Positions 1-6,508 of a stretch of 18,472 bases of DNA are shown piece by piece (position 1 is the stretch's first letter; the number at the start of each line of letters is the position of its first letter). The translations under genes were made by a program, and so were the position numbers. The stretch is from positions 1 through 18,472 of the forward strand of contig JBBWZQ010000007.1 of NCBI GenBank assembly GCA_039649115.1, read 5' to 3'. This stretch comes from DATEJJ01 sp039649115 (lineage in GTDB: Bacteria; Actinomycetota; Actinomycetes; Mycobacteriales; Micromonosporaceae). Below the pieces are notes generated by a model. The model worked only from the letters and a program-made list of their open reading frames with translations. It was not told where the DNA came from and made no database searches.

Positions 1-87
1 AGAGGCGTACCCGGTAACCTCCAGCATCCGCGCGACATCCTGGGGTGCGGGGCCGATGTGCCGGCGGGCGAAGGGGGAGTCGGTCAT
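1..87 (-). CDS. gcvP: Glycine dehydrogenase (decarboxylating), GcvP, N-terminal fragment
   Basis: Only the first 29 codons are inside the window; the gene continues past the left edge. The visible residues MTDSPFARRHIGPAP are the typical start of the glycine cleavage P-protein (FxxRHIGP), followed by a helix of the QDVARMLEVTGY type. The P-protein is the PLP-dependent decarboxylase that passes the aminomethyl group of glycine to lipoyl-GcvH. The ATG at 87-85 is preceded by GGAG at a 6-nt spacing. Upstream on the same strand lies a glycine riboswitch, which strongly supports the assignment. The partner gene gcvH lies about 4.7 kb away in the same direction but in a different transcription unit. 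Short length is due only to the window edge. Confidence 0.93.
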   Translation of the reverse strand, partial: MTDSPFARRHIGPAPQDVARMLEVTGYAS

Positions 88-185
88 CGCTCACTCCAGG
101 GGAGACGGGGTCTGCCGGAACCCCTCCCCCTCTGTCGTGCCCCTCCAGAGCGCCAGGAACACCACGGCCGGGCCGGGTGCTCACC

Positions 186-279
186 CCTCGCGGTCCTTCT
201 GCCTGAGAGGTTCCGGGGAGGAATTGCCCCTTCGGCGCCAGTGCGACCTGGCGGGTCGCGGCTGGTCTCTCTCGCGTGG
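186..279 (-). ncRNA. Glycine riboswitch aptamer upstream of gcvP
   Basis: Read on the minus strand, the stretch has the glycine aptamer hallmarks in order: a GAGAGAGACC block near the 5' end, a CGCCGAAGGGGCAA core, then ACCTCTCAGGCAGAAGGAC at the 3' side. A short outer stem is formed by CGCG at both ends (276-273 with 192-189). One complete aptamer is visible; the 100 nt between it and the gcvP start has no second copy of the CTCAGG core, so it looks like a singlet with an expression platform. That platform holds a small GGGTG/CACCC hairpin near 187-176. Glycine riboswitches usually switch glycine-cleavage genes on when glycine is high; the direction here is inferred. Confidence 0.93.
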
Positions 280-296
280 GCGTGCCAGCGCCTGTC

Positions 297-302
297 ACGC
301 TA
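297..302 (-). promoter_or_regulatory. Candidate -10 element of the gcvP riboswitch transcript
   Basis: The minus strand reads TAGCGT, fitting the actinobacterial TANNNT -10 pattern, about 20 nt upstream of the riboswitch aptamer. No convincing -35 hexamer is seen at 17-18 nt. Position relative to the aptamer is the main support. Confidence 0.3.
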
Positions 303-305
303 CCA

Positions 306-334
306 GCGCCGCCCGCTCCGGCCGGGGACGGCGC
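306..334 (-). terminator. Candidate terminator hairpin after the quinone reductase gene
   Basis: GCGCCG (306-311) pairs perfectly with CGGCGC (329-334), and inner CCC/GGG pairs extend the stem past a one-base bulge. It begins 13 nt after the stop codon of the reductase gene and before the gcvP leader, a sensible place to end the upstream transcript. There is no T-run, as is common in high-GC actinobacteria. Confidence 0.4.
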
Positions 335-347
335 GTCGTGGTTCACG

Positions 348-1367
348 TCACGGGACCAGCACGACCTTGCCGATGTTCTGCCGCCGGGACAGCCGCTGGT
401 GCGCGTCGCCCGCCTGGTCGAACGGGAACGCGGCGTCCACGCGCGGCGCGACGGCGCCGTCCCGCCACAGTTCGAGCACGGCCTGCGCCTCGGCGCGCAG
501 CATCGGGATCTCGTCCCACAGGTGGCCGATGTGCACGCCGCTCACGCTCCGGTTGGCGGACATCAGGCCCAGCGGGGTGAGCAGCGGCACCCGCAGGCCC
601 TGCCGCACCACCCGGGCCAGGCTGCGCCGCTCGCCCCGCGCCATGTTGGCGAAGCCGAAGGCGATCAGATGTCCCACCGGAGCCAGCAGGCCCATCCCCT
701 TGCGCCAGTCCCGGCCGCCGAGCGGATCCAGCACCAGGTCGACGCCGCGGCCCCCGGTCAGCCGCCGGACCTCGACGGCGTAATCGGCGCGCCGGTAGTC
801 GATCGGGTGGCCGCAGCCCTCGGCGCGCAGCGCCGCGTGCTTGCCGGCCGACGCGGTGCCGTAGGTGACCACCCCGGCGACCGTGCGGCACAGCTGCAGC
901 ACGGCGATGCCGACGCCGCCGGCGGCCATGTGCACCAGGACGTGCGCGCCGGGCCGCAGGTGCGCCACCCGGAACAACATGTGGTACGCGGTGAGGTAGT
1001 TGACCGGGATCGCGGCCGCCGCCGGAAAGTCCAGCCCGTCGGGCAGCTCGACGACGTGCGGTGCCGGTACGCAGACGGTGTCCGCATGCCCGCCGAACCG
1101 GGTCAGTGCCAGCACCCGCCGCCCCGCCAGGGACTCGTCCGCACCCGGCCCGACCTCGTCCACCACGCCCGCGACCTCGTACCCGACGACGCAGGGCGGC
1201 TTCGGCGCGTCCGGGTACAGGCCCTGGCGTGCCATGACGTCCGCGAAGTTCAGCCCGGCCGCGCGTACCCGCACGCGGACCTCGCCGGCGGCCGGGCGCG
1301 GGTCGGGCGCCTCGCGCACCTCAAGCACCTCCGGGCCGCCCGCCCGGGTGATCCACACCTGTCGCAT
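348..1367 (-). CDS. VAT1-like NAD(P)H:quinone oxidoreductase (medium-chain MDR family)
   Basis: A 339-residue soluble protein. The N-terminal GroES-like fold contains RVRAAGLNFADVMARQGLYP (about 34-53) and GYEVAGVV (62-69). The Rossmann part has the glycine-rich nucleotide loop AAGGVG (148-153) inside VLVHMAAGGVGIAVLQLC. The phrases NFADVMARQGLYP and IPVNYLTAYHMLF are typical of the VAT-1/quinone-reductase branch of the MDR superfamily, which lacks catalytic zinc. The likely reaction is NAD(P)H-dependent reduction of quinones or enones; the substrate is unknown. The ATG at 1367 has AGGAG about 9 nt upstream. It starts 17 nt after the DUF218 gene, so the two are probably co-transcribed. It lies between gcvP and the merR gene, where the mycobacterial cluster has no such gene. 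Confidence 0.88.
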   Translation of the reverse strand: MRQVWITRAGGPEVLEVREAPDPRPAAGEVRVRVRAAGLNFADVMARQGLYPDAPKPPCVVGYEVAGVVDEVGPGADESLAGRRVLALTRFGGHADTVCVPAPHVVELPDGLDFPAAAAIPVNYLTAYHMLFRVAHLRPGAHVLVHMAAGGVGIAVLQLCRTVAGVVTYGTASAGKHAALRAEGCGHPIDYRRADYAVEVRRLTGGRGVDLVLDPLGGRDWRKGMGLLAPVGHLIAFGFANMARGERRSLARVVRQGLRVPLLTPLGLMSANRSVSGVHIGHLWDEIPMLRAEAQAVLELWRDGAVAPRVDAAFPFDQAGDAHQRLSRRQNIGKVVLVP

Positions 1368-1384
1368 CCGCCTGACTCCTCGCC

Positions 1385-2092
1385 TCAGCTGCCGCGCAGC
1401 GCGTCCTCGACACCCGTCTCGTGCCGGCCCAGGTACACCGGCGACCGGCGGACACTCAGGTCGTACACCGCCTTCACGCACGCACCCTGCTCCCGCGCGG
1501 TCGCCCTCCACCAGGTGAGCCAGTCGTGCCCGGCCGCTCCGTCGCCCACCCCGTCGGTGTCGACGCCGAGGTGGCGGCAGAGCGAGACGGCGCGGGCGAG
1601 GTGGTAGTTCTGGGTCACCACGATCGCCCGGGTCACCCCGAAGATGCGCCGCGCCCGGGCACAGGAGTCGTACGTGTCGAAACCGGCGTAGTCCGCGACG
1701 ACCTTCCGCTCCGGTACGCCGTGGGCGACCAGCCAGGCGCGCATGGCGTCCGGCTCGTCGTAGTCGGGCCGGCCGTGGTCGCCGGAGACCAGGATCGCGC
1801 GTACCTTGCCCATCTCGTACAGCCGCCGGGCCAGGTCCAGGCGGTTGGCCAGGAACGGGGACGGCTGCCCGCTGTCGTAGACCTGCGCGCCCAGCACCAG
1901 GGCGACCGGCGCCGGCGGCACGTCGGCCAGCGGGTAGATGTGGCCGTGGGCGGCGCGGTCGACCCAGCCCACGCACGCCGTGACGAGCACGGCGCCGAAC
2001 AACCCCGCGGCCACGGCCGCGATCAGAAGGTGGCGCCGATGTGCCCGCCACAGGCGTCCAATCACCAACCTGATCGGGTACGCCCGCGTCAA
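1385..2092 (-). CDS. SanA/YdcF-like DUF218 family membrane-anchored protein
   Basis: About 235 residues. A basic start (RLWRAHRR) is followed by one hydrophobic segment (about 22-44, LLIAAVAAGLFGAVLVTACVGWV), then a DUF218 domain. The domain shows ALVLGAQV, an asparagine/arginine-rich PFLANRLDLARRLYEMG helix, ILVSGDHG, and DTYDSCARARRIFGV followed by IVVTQNYHLARAVSLCRHLG, all standard for SanA/YdcF proteins. Members are envelope proteins of poorly defined chemistry; E. coli SanA affects vancomycin exclusion. The long frame begins with TTG at 2092, which lacks a good ribosome-binding site; the in-frame GTG at 2065 preceded by AGG is an alternative and would keep the membrane segment. It lies 66 nt after the merR stop, with the 14-bp repeats in between, and 17 nt before the reductase gene. 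Confidence 0.85.
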   Translation of the reverse strand: MTRAYPIRLVIGRLWRAHRRHLLIAAVAAGLFGAVLVTACVGWVDRAAHGHIYPLADVPPAPVALVLGAQVYDSGQPSPFLANRLDLARRLYEMGKVRAILVSGDHGRPDYDEPDAMRAWLVAHGVPERKVVADYAGFDTYDSCARARRIFGVTRAIVVTQNYHLARAVSLCRHLGVDTDGVGDGAAGHDWLTWWRATAREQGACVKAVYDLSVRRSPVYLGRHETGVEDALRGS

Positions 2093-2100
2093 GGCCGGCC

Positions 2101-2170
2101 GCTCATCCAGCGCCGCTCATCCAGCGCTGCTGATCCAGCACGGCTCATCCAGCGCGGCTCATCCAGCGCG
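2101..2170. repeat. Five tandem 14-bp repeats overlapping the 3' end of the merR gene
   Basis: Units begin at 2101, 2115, 2129, 2143 and 2157, exactly 14 bp apart. The consensus is GCTCATCCAGCGC plus one variable base; the third unit differs most (GCTGATCCAGCAC). The merR stop codon (2159-2161) lies in the last unit, so that unit is partly coding while the rest is the spacer before the DUF218 gene. The period is not a multiple of three. On the minus strand each unit reads GCTGGATGAGC, with weak internal symmetry and an SD-like GGATGA. Confidence 0.9.
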
Positions 2171-2749
2171 GCGGCGGGCGCGGCGGGCGGCCAGCTCGTC
2201 GCTGACCACGGAGTCGCCGGACTCCTCGGGCGCGTCCCCGGTCGCCGCCGGTGGCTCGCCGGCCGGCTCCGCCGGCAGGTGCGCGAGCGACCCCTGGATC
2301 TCCTTGAACGCCCCGCCGATCGCGATGCCGAACACGCCCTGGCCGCCCTGCAGCAGGTCGACGACCTCCTCCGGCGAGCGGCACTCGTAGACCGTGGTGC
2401 CGTCCGAGATGAGCGTGATCTGCGCCAGGTCGCCCACCCCGCGGGAGCGCAGCGCGTCGATCGCGCGGCGGATGTTCTGCAGGGAGACGCCGGCGTCCAG
2501 CAGCCGCTTGACCACCTTCAGCACGACGATGTCGCGGAACGAGTACAGCCGCTGGGTGCCGGAGCCGGACGCGTCGCGGATGCTCGGCACGACGAGCCCG
2601 GTGCGGGCCCAGTAGTCCAGCTGGCGGTAGCTGATGGAGGCCGCGTTGCAGGCGGTGACACCGCGGTACCCGACAATGCCGTCCTCGATCGAGGAATCCT
2701 GTGGGCCCGGCTGTTCGGCGCCCGGGTCGCGCGGCTCGTCCACTGCCAC
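2159..2749 (-). CDS. MerR-family transcriptional regulator (Rv1830/ResR-like)
   Basis: A 196-residue protein with an N-terminal winged-helix MerR DNA-binding domain (about 27-97). It includes SISYRQLDYWARTGLVVPS, a basic wing ending RLYSFRDIVVLKVVKRLLDAG, and SLQNIRRAI. The middle part (about 105-150) is the conserved extension of this actinobacterial subgroup. The last 40 residues are a Pro/Ala/Glu-rich tail ending in a basic cluster, with no metal-binding cysteine pair. Position and sequence match M. tuberculosis Rv1830, reported to affect cell division and growth recovery after drug exposure; function here is inferred. The GTG at 2749 lies only 3 nt after GGGGAGG; the in-frame GTG at 2743 has a better 9-nt spacing, so the true protein may be two residues shorter. 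The gene ends inside a 14-bp tandem repeat array. Confidence 0.9.
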   Translation of the reverse strand: MAVDEPRDPGAEQPGPQDSSIEDGIVGYRGVTACNAASISYRQLDYWARTGLVVPSIRDASGSGTQRLYSFRDIVVLKVVKRLLDAGVSLQNIRRAIDALRSRGVGDLAQITLISDGTTVYECRSPEEVVDLLQGGQGVFGIAIGGAFKEIQGSLAHLPAEPAGEPPAATGDAPEESGDSVVSDELAARRARRRAG

Positions 2750-2766
2750 AAACCTCCCCGAGTCCT

Positions 2767-2779
2767 GGTGAGGTTCACC
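2767..2779. promoter_or_regulatory. Candidate operator in the merR leader
   Basis: GGTGA-GGT-TCACC forms 5-bp arms around 3 bp. It sits just downstream of a TATAGG/TAGGGT -10-like sequence (minus strand, about 2778-2786) and 18 nt before the merR start, so it could be an autoregulatory site. Short and unproven. Confidence 0.25.
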
Positions 2780-2850
2780 CTATAGTGCGACGGGCCGGCC
2801 GTAGGGCAAGTCGTCCTCGCGACACGCCGCCCGCGCCGCCGGCGGTCGCG

Positions 2851-3315
2851 TCAGCCGGCGAAGTCCTCCGGGCTGACCTGTTCCAGGAACTCCCGGAACT
2901 TCTCCACCTCGTCCTCCTGTTCGTCCGGGATGACGATGCCCGCCTCGGAGAGCACCTGGTCGGCGCAGCGGATCGGGGCACCGACGCGCAACGCGAGGGC
3001 GATCGAGTCGCTGGGCCGGGCGGAGACGCGCACCCCCTCGCCGATCACCAGGTCGGCATAGAAGATGTTCTCCTTCATCTCCACGATTTCCACGGCCTTC
3101 AGCGGTGCCTTGAGGGCGGCGAGGATGTCGCGCATCAGATCGTGGGTCAACGGGCGCGGAGCCTTGACGCCCTGCTGTTCGTACGCGATCGCGGTCGCCT
3201 CCACGGCACCGATCCAGATCGGCAGGTACCGGTCGCCGTCGACCTCCTTGAGCAGCACGATCGGTTGGTTTGTGGGCAACTCGACCCGAACCCCGACCAC
3301 GCTCAGCTCGCGCAC
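2851..3315 (-). CDS. Bifunctional nuclease family protein (BFN/DUF151)
   Basis: A 154-residue single-domain protein. Family landmarks are in order: VLLKEVDGDRYLPIWIGAVEA (20-40), RPLTHDL (54-60), the MRDILAAL helix, and ARPSDSIALALR (99-110). The acidic C-terminus is normal for actinobacterial members. Plant and bacterial relatives have been reported to degrade DNA and RNA, but the cellular role in actinobacteria is not settled. The start was set at GTG 3315 because ACGGAGG precedes it by 5-6 nt and the conserved sequence begins there; an upstream in-frame start at 3348 has no such site. It occupies the Rv1829 position between the two MerR genes, 101 nt before the second one. Confidence 0.93.
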   Translation of the reverse strand: MRELSVVGVRVELPTNQPIVLLKEVDGDRYLPIWIGAVEATAIAYEQQGVKAPRPLTHDLMRDILAALKAPLKAVEIVEMKENIFYADLVIGEGVRVSARPSDSIALALRVGAPIRCADQVLSEAGIVIPDEQEDEVEKFREFLEQVSPEDFAG

Positions 3316-3450
3316 CGCTGCCTCCGTGTCTGTCTGTGGCCCACACAAGCCCCTTCATCTGCACGGTACACGCGCCGACGCTGAGGCGTACCGCACGGAG
3401 GGCGCCATGCGGGGCTGCCCGGGCCGCCTACCCACACGCCGGACGGGTAA

Positions 3451-4170
3451 TCAGCCGCCCAGTGTCTCCCGCAGGCCGATGCGCACCAGCGCCGCCTGCA
3501 ACTGCTGCGACAGCGCGGCCAGTTCCCGTACCGTCTCGGCGGCCCGGGAGCGCGCGGCTGGCGTGGTCTGGCGGGCCAGCGGCGCCACCAGTTGGGCGAA
3601 CACGCCCACCTCCCGGTCGGCCGCGGCCCGGTACGGGCGCAGGTGCCGGGGCTCCAGCCCGTACTCGGCGAGTTGCGCGGCCAGCTCCGCCACCGTCAGC
3701 GCGTCCGCGTCGTACCCCCTACCGCGCTCCGCGACCAGCCCGTACTGCTCCAGGCTGGCCAGCACCGGCTCGGTCAGGCCGGAGCGCTCCAGCAGTTCCG
3801 CCCGGGACAGCCGCGCCGGTACCGGCCGGACCGGGACCTCGCCGCCCACCTCCCGCAGCGGCGGGCCGTCCGACCGCTCGTCCCCGTCCACCTCCGCCAG
3901 TTGCTCCCGGATCACCCGCAGCGGCAGGTACTGGTCGCGCTGCGCGGCCAGGACGAAGCGCAGCCGGGCGACGTCGGTCCAGGTGTACTTGCGGTACCCG
4001 GCCGGGGTGCGCCGCGGCTCGACCAGTCCTTCTGCCTCCAGGAACCGCAGCTTGGAAATGGTGACGTCGGGAAAGTCCGAGCGCAGGTGGGCGAGCACCT
4101 CTCCGATGCTCATCAATGCCTGCGCGTGGCCGGCGACGCGAGCCGCGGCCGAACCCCCGGAAGCCGTCAT
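3451..4170 (-). CDS. ftsR: MerR-type cell-division regulator FtsR (Rv1828 homologue)
   Basis: A 239-residue protein with an N-terminal MerR winged helix (about 19-95): LMSIGEVLAHLRSDFPDVTISKLRFLEAEGLVEP, then RTPAGYRKYTWTDVARLRFVLAAQRDQYLPLRVIREQL. The C-terminal half is a helical domain (about 118-235) with LSRAELLERSGLTEPVLASLEQYGLV, characteristic of this subgroup. In Corynebacterium glutamicum the orthologue FtsR, encoded next to odhI, activates ftsZ; that role is inferred here from sequence and synteny. Its ATG overlaps the garA stop codon as ATGA, so translation is probably coupled to garA. The gene is followed by a 135-nt gap before the nuclease gene. Confidence 0.92.
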   Translation of the reverse strand: MTASGGSAAARVAGHAQALMSIGEVLAHLRSDFPDVTISKLRFLEAEGLVEPRRTPAGYRKYTWTDVARLRFVLAAQRDQYLPLRVIREQLAEVDGDERSDGPPLREVGGEVPVRPVPARLSRAELLERSGLTEPVLASLEQYGLVAERGRGYDADALTVAELAAQLAEYGLEPRHLRPYRAAADREVGVFAQLVAPLARQTTPAARSRAAETVRELAALSQQLQAALVRIGLRETLGG

Positions 4171-4610
4171 AGGCCCTCGTCCGGGCGCGGCCCGGCGATG
4201 AAGACGAGGCGGAACTTGCCGATCTGGACCTCGTCGCCGTTGGACAGGGTGGCCGCCTCCACGCGTTCCCTGTTGACGTAGGTGCCGTTGAGGCTGCCCA
4301 CGTCGCGCACGGTGAACGTGCCGCCCTCGCGGTGGAACTCGGCGTGCCGGCGGGAGACCGTGACGTCGTCGAGGAAGATGTCGCTGTCCGGATGCCGTCC
4401 GCTGGTGGTCACGTCGTGGTCGAGCAGGAAGCGGGCGCCCGCGTTGGGCCCCCGGCGCACGACGAGCAGCGCCATGCCGGGCGGCAGCGAGCCGGACATC
4501 CGGCCGGGGGCCACGTCGGCGTCCGGACCCTCGAGAACCTCGTCGAGGGAGCCGAGGTTCAGCGTCGACGTGACGTCGAGCGGGGGGAACTCGTCGTCTG
4601 GGCGCGTCAT
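4167..4610 (-). CDS. garA: FHA-domain regulator GarA/OdhI
   Basis: A 147-residue protein. The N-terminal 45 residues are flexible and contain the likely phosphorylation motif VTSTLNL (T14, T16), the counterpart of the Thr-Thr site targeted by PknB/PknG in mycobacteria. The FHA domain follows (about 46-142), with phosphothreonine-binding residues visible: GRH (R72), TVSRRH (S86, H89) and SLNGT (N108). In known relatives, unphosphorylated GarA/OdhI binds 2-oxoglutarate dehydrogenase and glutamate enzymes, and phosphorylation switches it off through intramolecular FHA binding. The start at ATG 4610 was chosen because GAGGTGG precedes it at proper spacing; longer in-frame starts at 4658 and 4631 lack a site and would add an unusual Arg-rich tail. 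The stop overlaps the ftsR start. Confidence 0.95.
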   Translation of the reverse strand: MTRPDDEFPPLDVTSTLNLGSLDEVLEGPDADVAPGRMSGSLPPGMALLVVRRGPNAGARFLLDHDVTTSGRHPDSDIFLDDVTVSRRHAEFHREGGTFTVRDVGSLNGTYVNRERVEAATLSNGDEVQIGKFRLVFIAGPRPDEGL

Positions 4611-4669
4611 CGGGACCACCTCACGGGTCATGGGTCGGCGTCGGGGTCGACGGGGCACGACGAGGATAG

Positions 4670-4691
4670 CCGCCGCCAGGCTTGGCGGCGG
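4670..4691 (-). other. Perfect 9-bp hairpin in the garA leader
   Basis: CCGCCGCCA (4670-4678) and TGGCGGCGG (4683-4691) pair perfectly around a 4-nt loop. It lies about 60 nt upstream of the garA start and downstream of the predicted garA promoter, so it would be in the 5' UTR. It has no T-run. It could be a weak terminator for gcvH read-through or a leader structure. Confidence 0.55.
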
Positions 4692-4753
4692 AACTCGCCT
4701 CGGCGTTGCGCTGGGTCCTGACGCGCGGCCGCTGGTTCACGGTCGACTGGGCG

Positions 4754-4783
4754 AGCCTAGCCATGGTCGAAATGCAGGGTCAA
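4754..4783 (-). promoter_or_regulatory. Promoter of garA-ftsR
   Basis: On the minus strand, TTGACC (4783-4778) is followed after 18 nt by TAGGCT (4759-4754), a good vegetative-type actinobacterial promoter. It lies between gcvH and garA and would give a 5' UTR of roughly 135 nt that includes the 9-bp hairpin. Confidence 0.6.
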
Positions 4784-4834
4784 CCGGGTGCGCGGAGATC
4801 TCCACACCCGACCAACGGCCGGCAGGGCCAGGGG

Positions 4835-5212
4835 TTACTGGTCGGTCAGCTCACGGTAGGCGGTCGCATCCAGCAGGTCGTCGATCGCCGCAGGGTCGCT
4901 GGGCTCGATCTGCACCAGCCAGCCGGCGCCGTACGGATCGCTGTTGACCAGCTCGGGCTCGTCGGCGAGCTGGTCGTTACGGGACACCACCGTACCGGTG
5001 AACGGGGCGTAGATCTCGGACACGCTCTTGGTCGACTCCACCTCGCCGAACGCCTGCCCGACCTCGATCTCGGTCCCCGGGTCGGGCAACTGGACGAAGA
5101 CGATGTCACCCAGCGCGTCCTGGGCGAAATGGGTGATGCCCACCTTGACCGCCGTCGTGCCGGGGGCGACCCATTCGTGCTCGGTGGTGTAGCGCAGGTC
5201 CTCGGGAATCAC
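4835..5212 (-). CDS. gcvH: Glycine cleavage system H protein, GcvH
   Basis: A 125-residue protein of standard length. It begins MIPEDLRYTTEHEWV and carries the lipoylation site in GEVESTKSVSEIYAP, with Lys62 as the lipoate acceptor. FTGTVVSRN and LVNSDPYGAGWLVQI are also standard. The H protein shuttles the aminomethyl group between GcvP, GcvT and GcvL. It starts with GTG at 5212, 22 nt after the DUF881 gene, with AGGA about 9 nt upstream; it is probably the last gene of the pgsA-DUF881-DUF1290-DUF881 operon. No riboswitch precedes it, in contrast to gcvP. Confidence 0.97.
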   Translation of the reverse strand: MIPEDLRYTTEHEWVAPGTTAVKVGITHFAQDALGDIVFVQLPDPGTEIEVGQAFGEVESTKSVSEIYAPFTGTVVSRNDQLADEPELVNSDPYGAGWLVQIEPSDPAAIDDLLDATAYRELTDQ

Positions 5213-5234
5213 CGTAGTCGATCCTGTTCTCCGG

Positions 5235-6158
5235 TCAGCTCGCCGGCTGAGCGTACCTGGGTGTGGAAGCGGCGTGCGTGGCGGCGACCCGCACGGTGCC
5301 CTGGTCGACGATCACCGTACCGTTCGCCTGGTGCACGGTGTCGGTGACCCCGCCGGCGATGTTCAACGCCGGCTGCATGACCTGCGGATCGCCGATCACG
5401 GTGATGACGTACGGCGCCGTGAGTGTCTGCCCGTCGACGAGCAGCCCGGTACCCGCGTCGGTGAAGTAGGTCGACGCGATGACCCGTACCGGCCCGCCCG
5501 ACGAACCGGAGATCTGCATCGCCTCGGCGCCCGCCCCGCGCAGTTCCTCGACCGTGTCCAGGATCAGCCAGGCCTTCAGCGCCTGGCTGCCCGGTACCAG
5601 CCGGACGGTCATCCCCGGACCCTGCGCGGGCAGGGTACCGGCGAGGATGCCCAGCTCCTCGGCGCGCTTGGTGGCCTCGGCCAGCGCCGCCGCCCGCCCC
5701 TCGCTGCCCGCCTCCAGCTGCTGCTTGGTGCCCTCCAGCGAGGTGATCTCCTGGCTCAGCCGGTCCTTGCGGGCGTCCAGCTCGGACAGGATCCGCACCA
5801 GGTCGGCGGAGCGGGCGGTGCTGAGCTGGTTGTCGGAGGCGTTGCTGCGCAACTGCACCACCAGGGCGAAGCCCAGCAGGACCAGCAGGCCCCCGATGAC
5901 CGCGCCGGCCACCGAGACCCGCCGCCGGCGCAGCCCGCGCACCGACGGCCGCCACGGCTCCGGCGCCGGCTCCCCGACCCCGACCCCGACCTCCCCAGCC
6001 GCGACCTCCCCGACCGCGGCCTCAGGCTCCTCGCCGGCGGCGGCCTGCGCGACGCGCTCCTCCGTCACGTCGGCCGCAGGCGGGGGCGCCGCCGGCCCGA
6101 CCTCGCCGGTCGCCGGCTCGGGCCAGCCGGTACCGGTGTCCTGCCGGTCCTCGCTCAC
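5235..6158 (-). CDS. DUF881 membrane-anchored coiled-coil protein (Rv1825-like)
   Basis: A 307-residue protein. A cytoplasmic N-terminal tail of about 78 residues is rich in Glu, Ala, Pro and Gly with short GEVAAGEVGVGVGEP repeats and ends in RGLRRRR. One transmembrane helix follows (81-103), then a coiled coil (about 115-172). The extracytoplasmic DUF881 domain (about 175-285) includes GPGMTVRLVPGSQALKAW, LILDTVEELRGAGAEAMQISG and YVITVIGDP. The family is widespread in actinobacteria and Firmicutes next to the small basic protein; a role in envelope or division is suspected from context, but biochemistry is unknown. It starts with GTG at 6158 after GGGAGGA, 17 nt after the DUF1290 stop, and ends 22 nt before gcvH. 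Confidence 0.9.
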   Translation of the reverse strand: MSEDRQDTGTGWPEPATGEVGPAAPPPAADVTEERVAQAAAGEEPEAAVGEVAAGEVGVGVGEPAPEPWRPSVRGLRRRRVSVAGAVIGGLLVLLGFALVVQLRSNASDNQLSTARSADLVRILSELDARKDRLSQEITSLEGTKQQLEAGSEGRAAALAEATKRAEELGILAGTLPAQGPGMTVRLVPGSQALKAWLILDTVEELRGAGAEAMQISGSSGGPVRVIASTYFTDAGTGLLVDGQTLTAPYVITVIGDPQVMQPALNIAGGVTDTVHQANGTVIVDQGTVRVAATHAASTPRYAQPAS

Positions 6159-6175
6159 TGGTTCCTCCCCCCGGG

Positions 6176-6508
6176 CTAGGCCCGGAACAGGTGCCGGCGG
6201 ATGCCCGCGACGTTGCCGAAGATGCGCACGCCGAGGACCACCACGACGCCGGTGGACAGCTGCGTGCCGACCCCCAGCTGATCGCCCAGGTACACGATGA
6301 GCGCGGCGACCAGCACGTTGGAGACGAACGACACGACGAACTGCTTGTCGTCGAAGATCCGGTCGAGCTTGGCCCGGATCCCGCCGAAGACCGCGTCCAG
6401 CGCGGCCACCACGGCGATCGGCAGGTACGGCTGCAGAGCCAGCGGCACGGACGGCTCGAACACCACGCCGAGAGCCACCCCGACCAGCAGCGCGAGCACC
6501 GCGAACAT
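6176..6508 (-). CDS. Small basic integral membrane protein (Sbp, DUF1290, Rv1824-like)
   Basis: A 110-residue protein with three hydrophobic segments (about 2-18, 28-42 and 58-75) plus a hydrophobic stretch near 85-95. The family signature is GVVFEPSVPLALQPYLPIAVVAALDAVFGG followed by the cytoplasmic KLDRIFDDKQFVVSFVSN and ending VLGVRIFGNVAGIRRHLF. DUF1290 proteins are nearly always flanked by DUF881 genes, exactly as here. The ATG at 6508 overlaps the preceding TGA as TGATG, and GGGAGGA precedes it by 5 nt, so it is translationally coupled to the upstream DUF881 gene. Function is unknown. Confidence 0.94.
   Translation of the reverse strand: MFAVLALLVGVALGVVFEPSVPLALQPYLPIAVVAALDAVFGGIRAKLDRIFDDKQFVVSFVSNVLVAALIVYLGDQLGVGTQLSTGVVVVLGVRIFGNVAGIRRHLFRA

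Noticed and set aside
88..185. Second glycine aptamer downstream of the first
   Set aside because: No second CTCAGG-type core is present; only short stems are visible, so a singlet aptamer is the better reading.
276..1607. Long plus-strand open frame (443 codons)
   Set aside because: It lies opposite the quinone reductase and DUF218 genes, which have clear family motifs; its translation is low-complexity His/Arg/Pro-rich, typical of an antisense shadow in high GC.
1421..2785. Plus-strand open frame of 454 codons
   Set aside because: Antisense to DUF218 and merR genes with no recognisable domain; repeats in it come from the 14-bp array.
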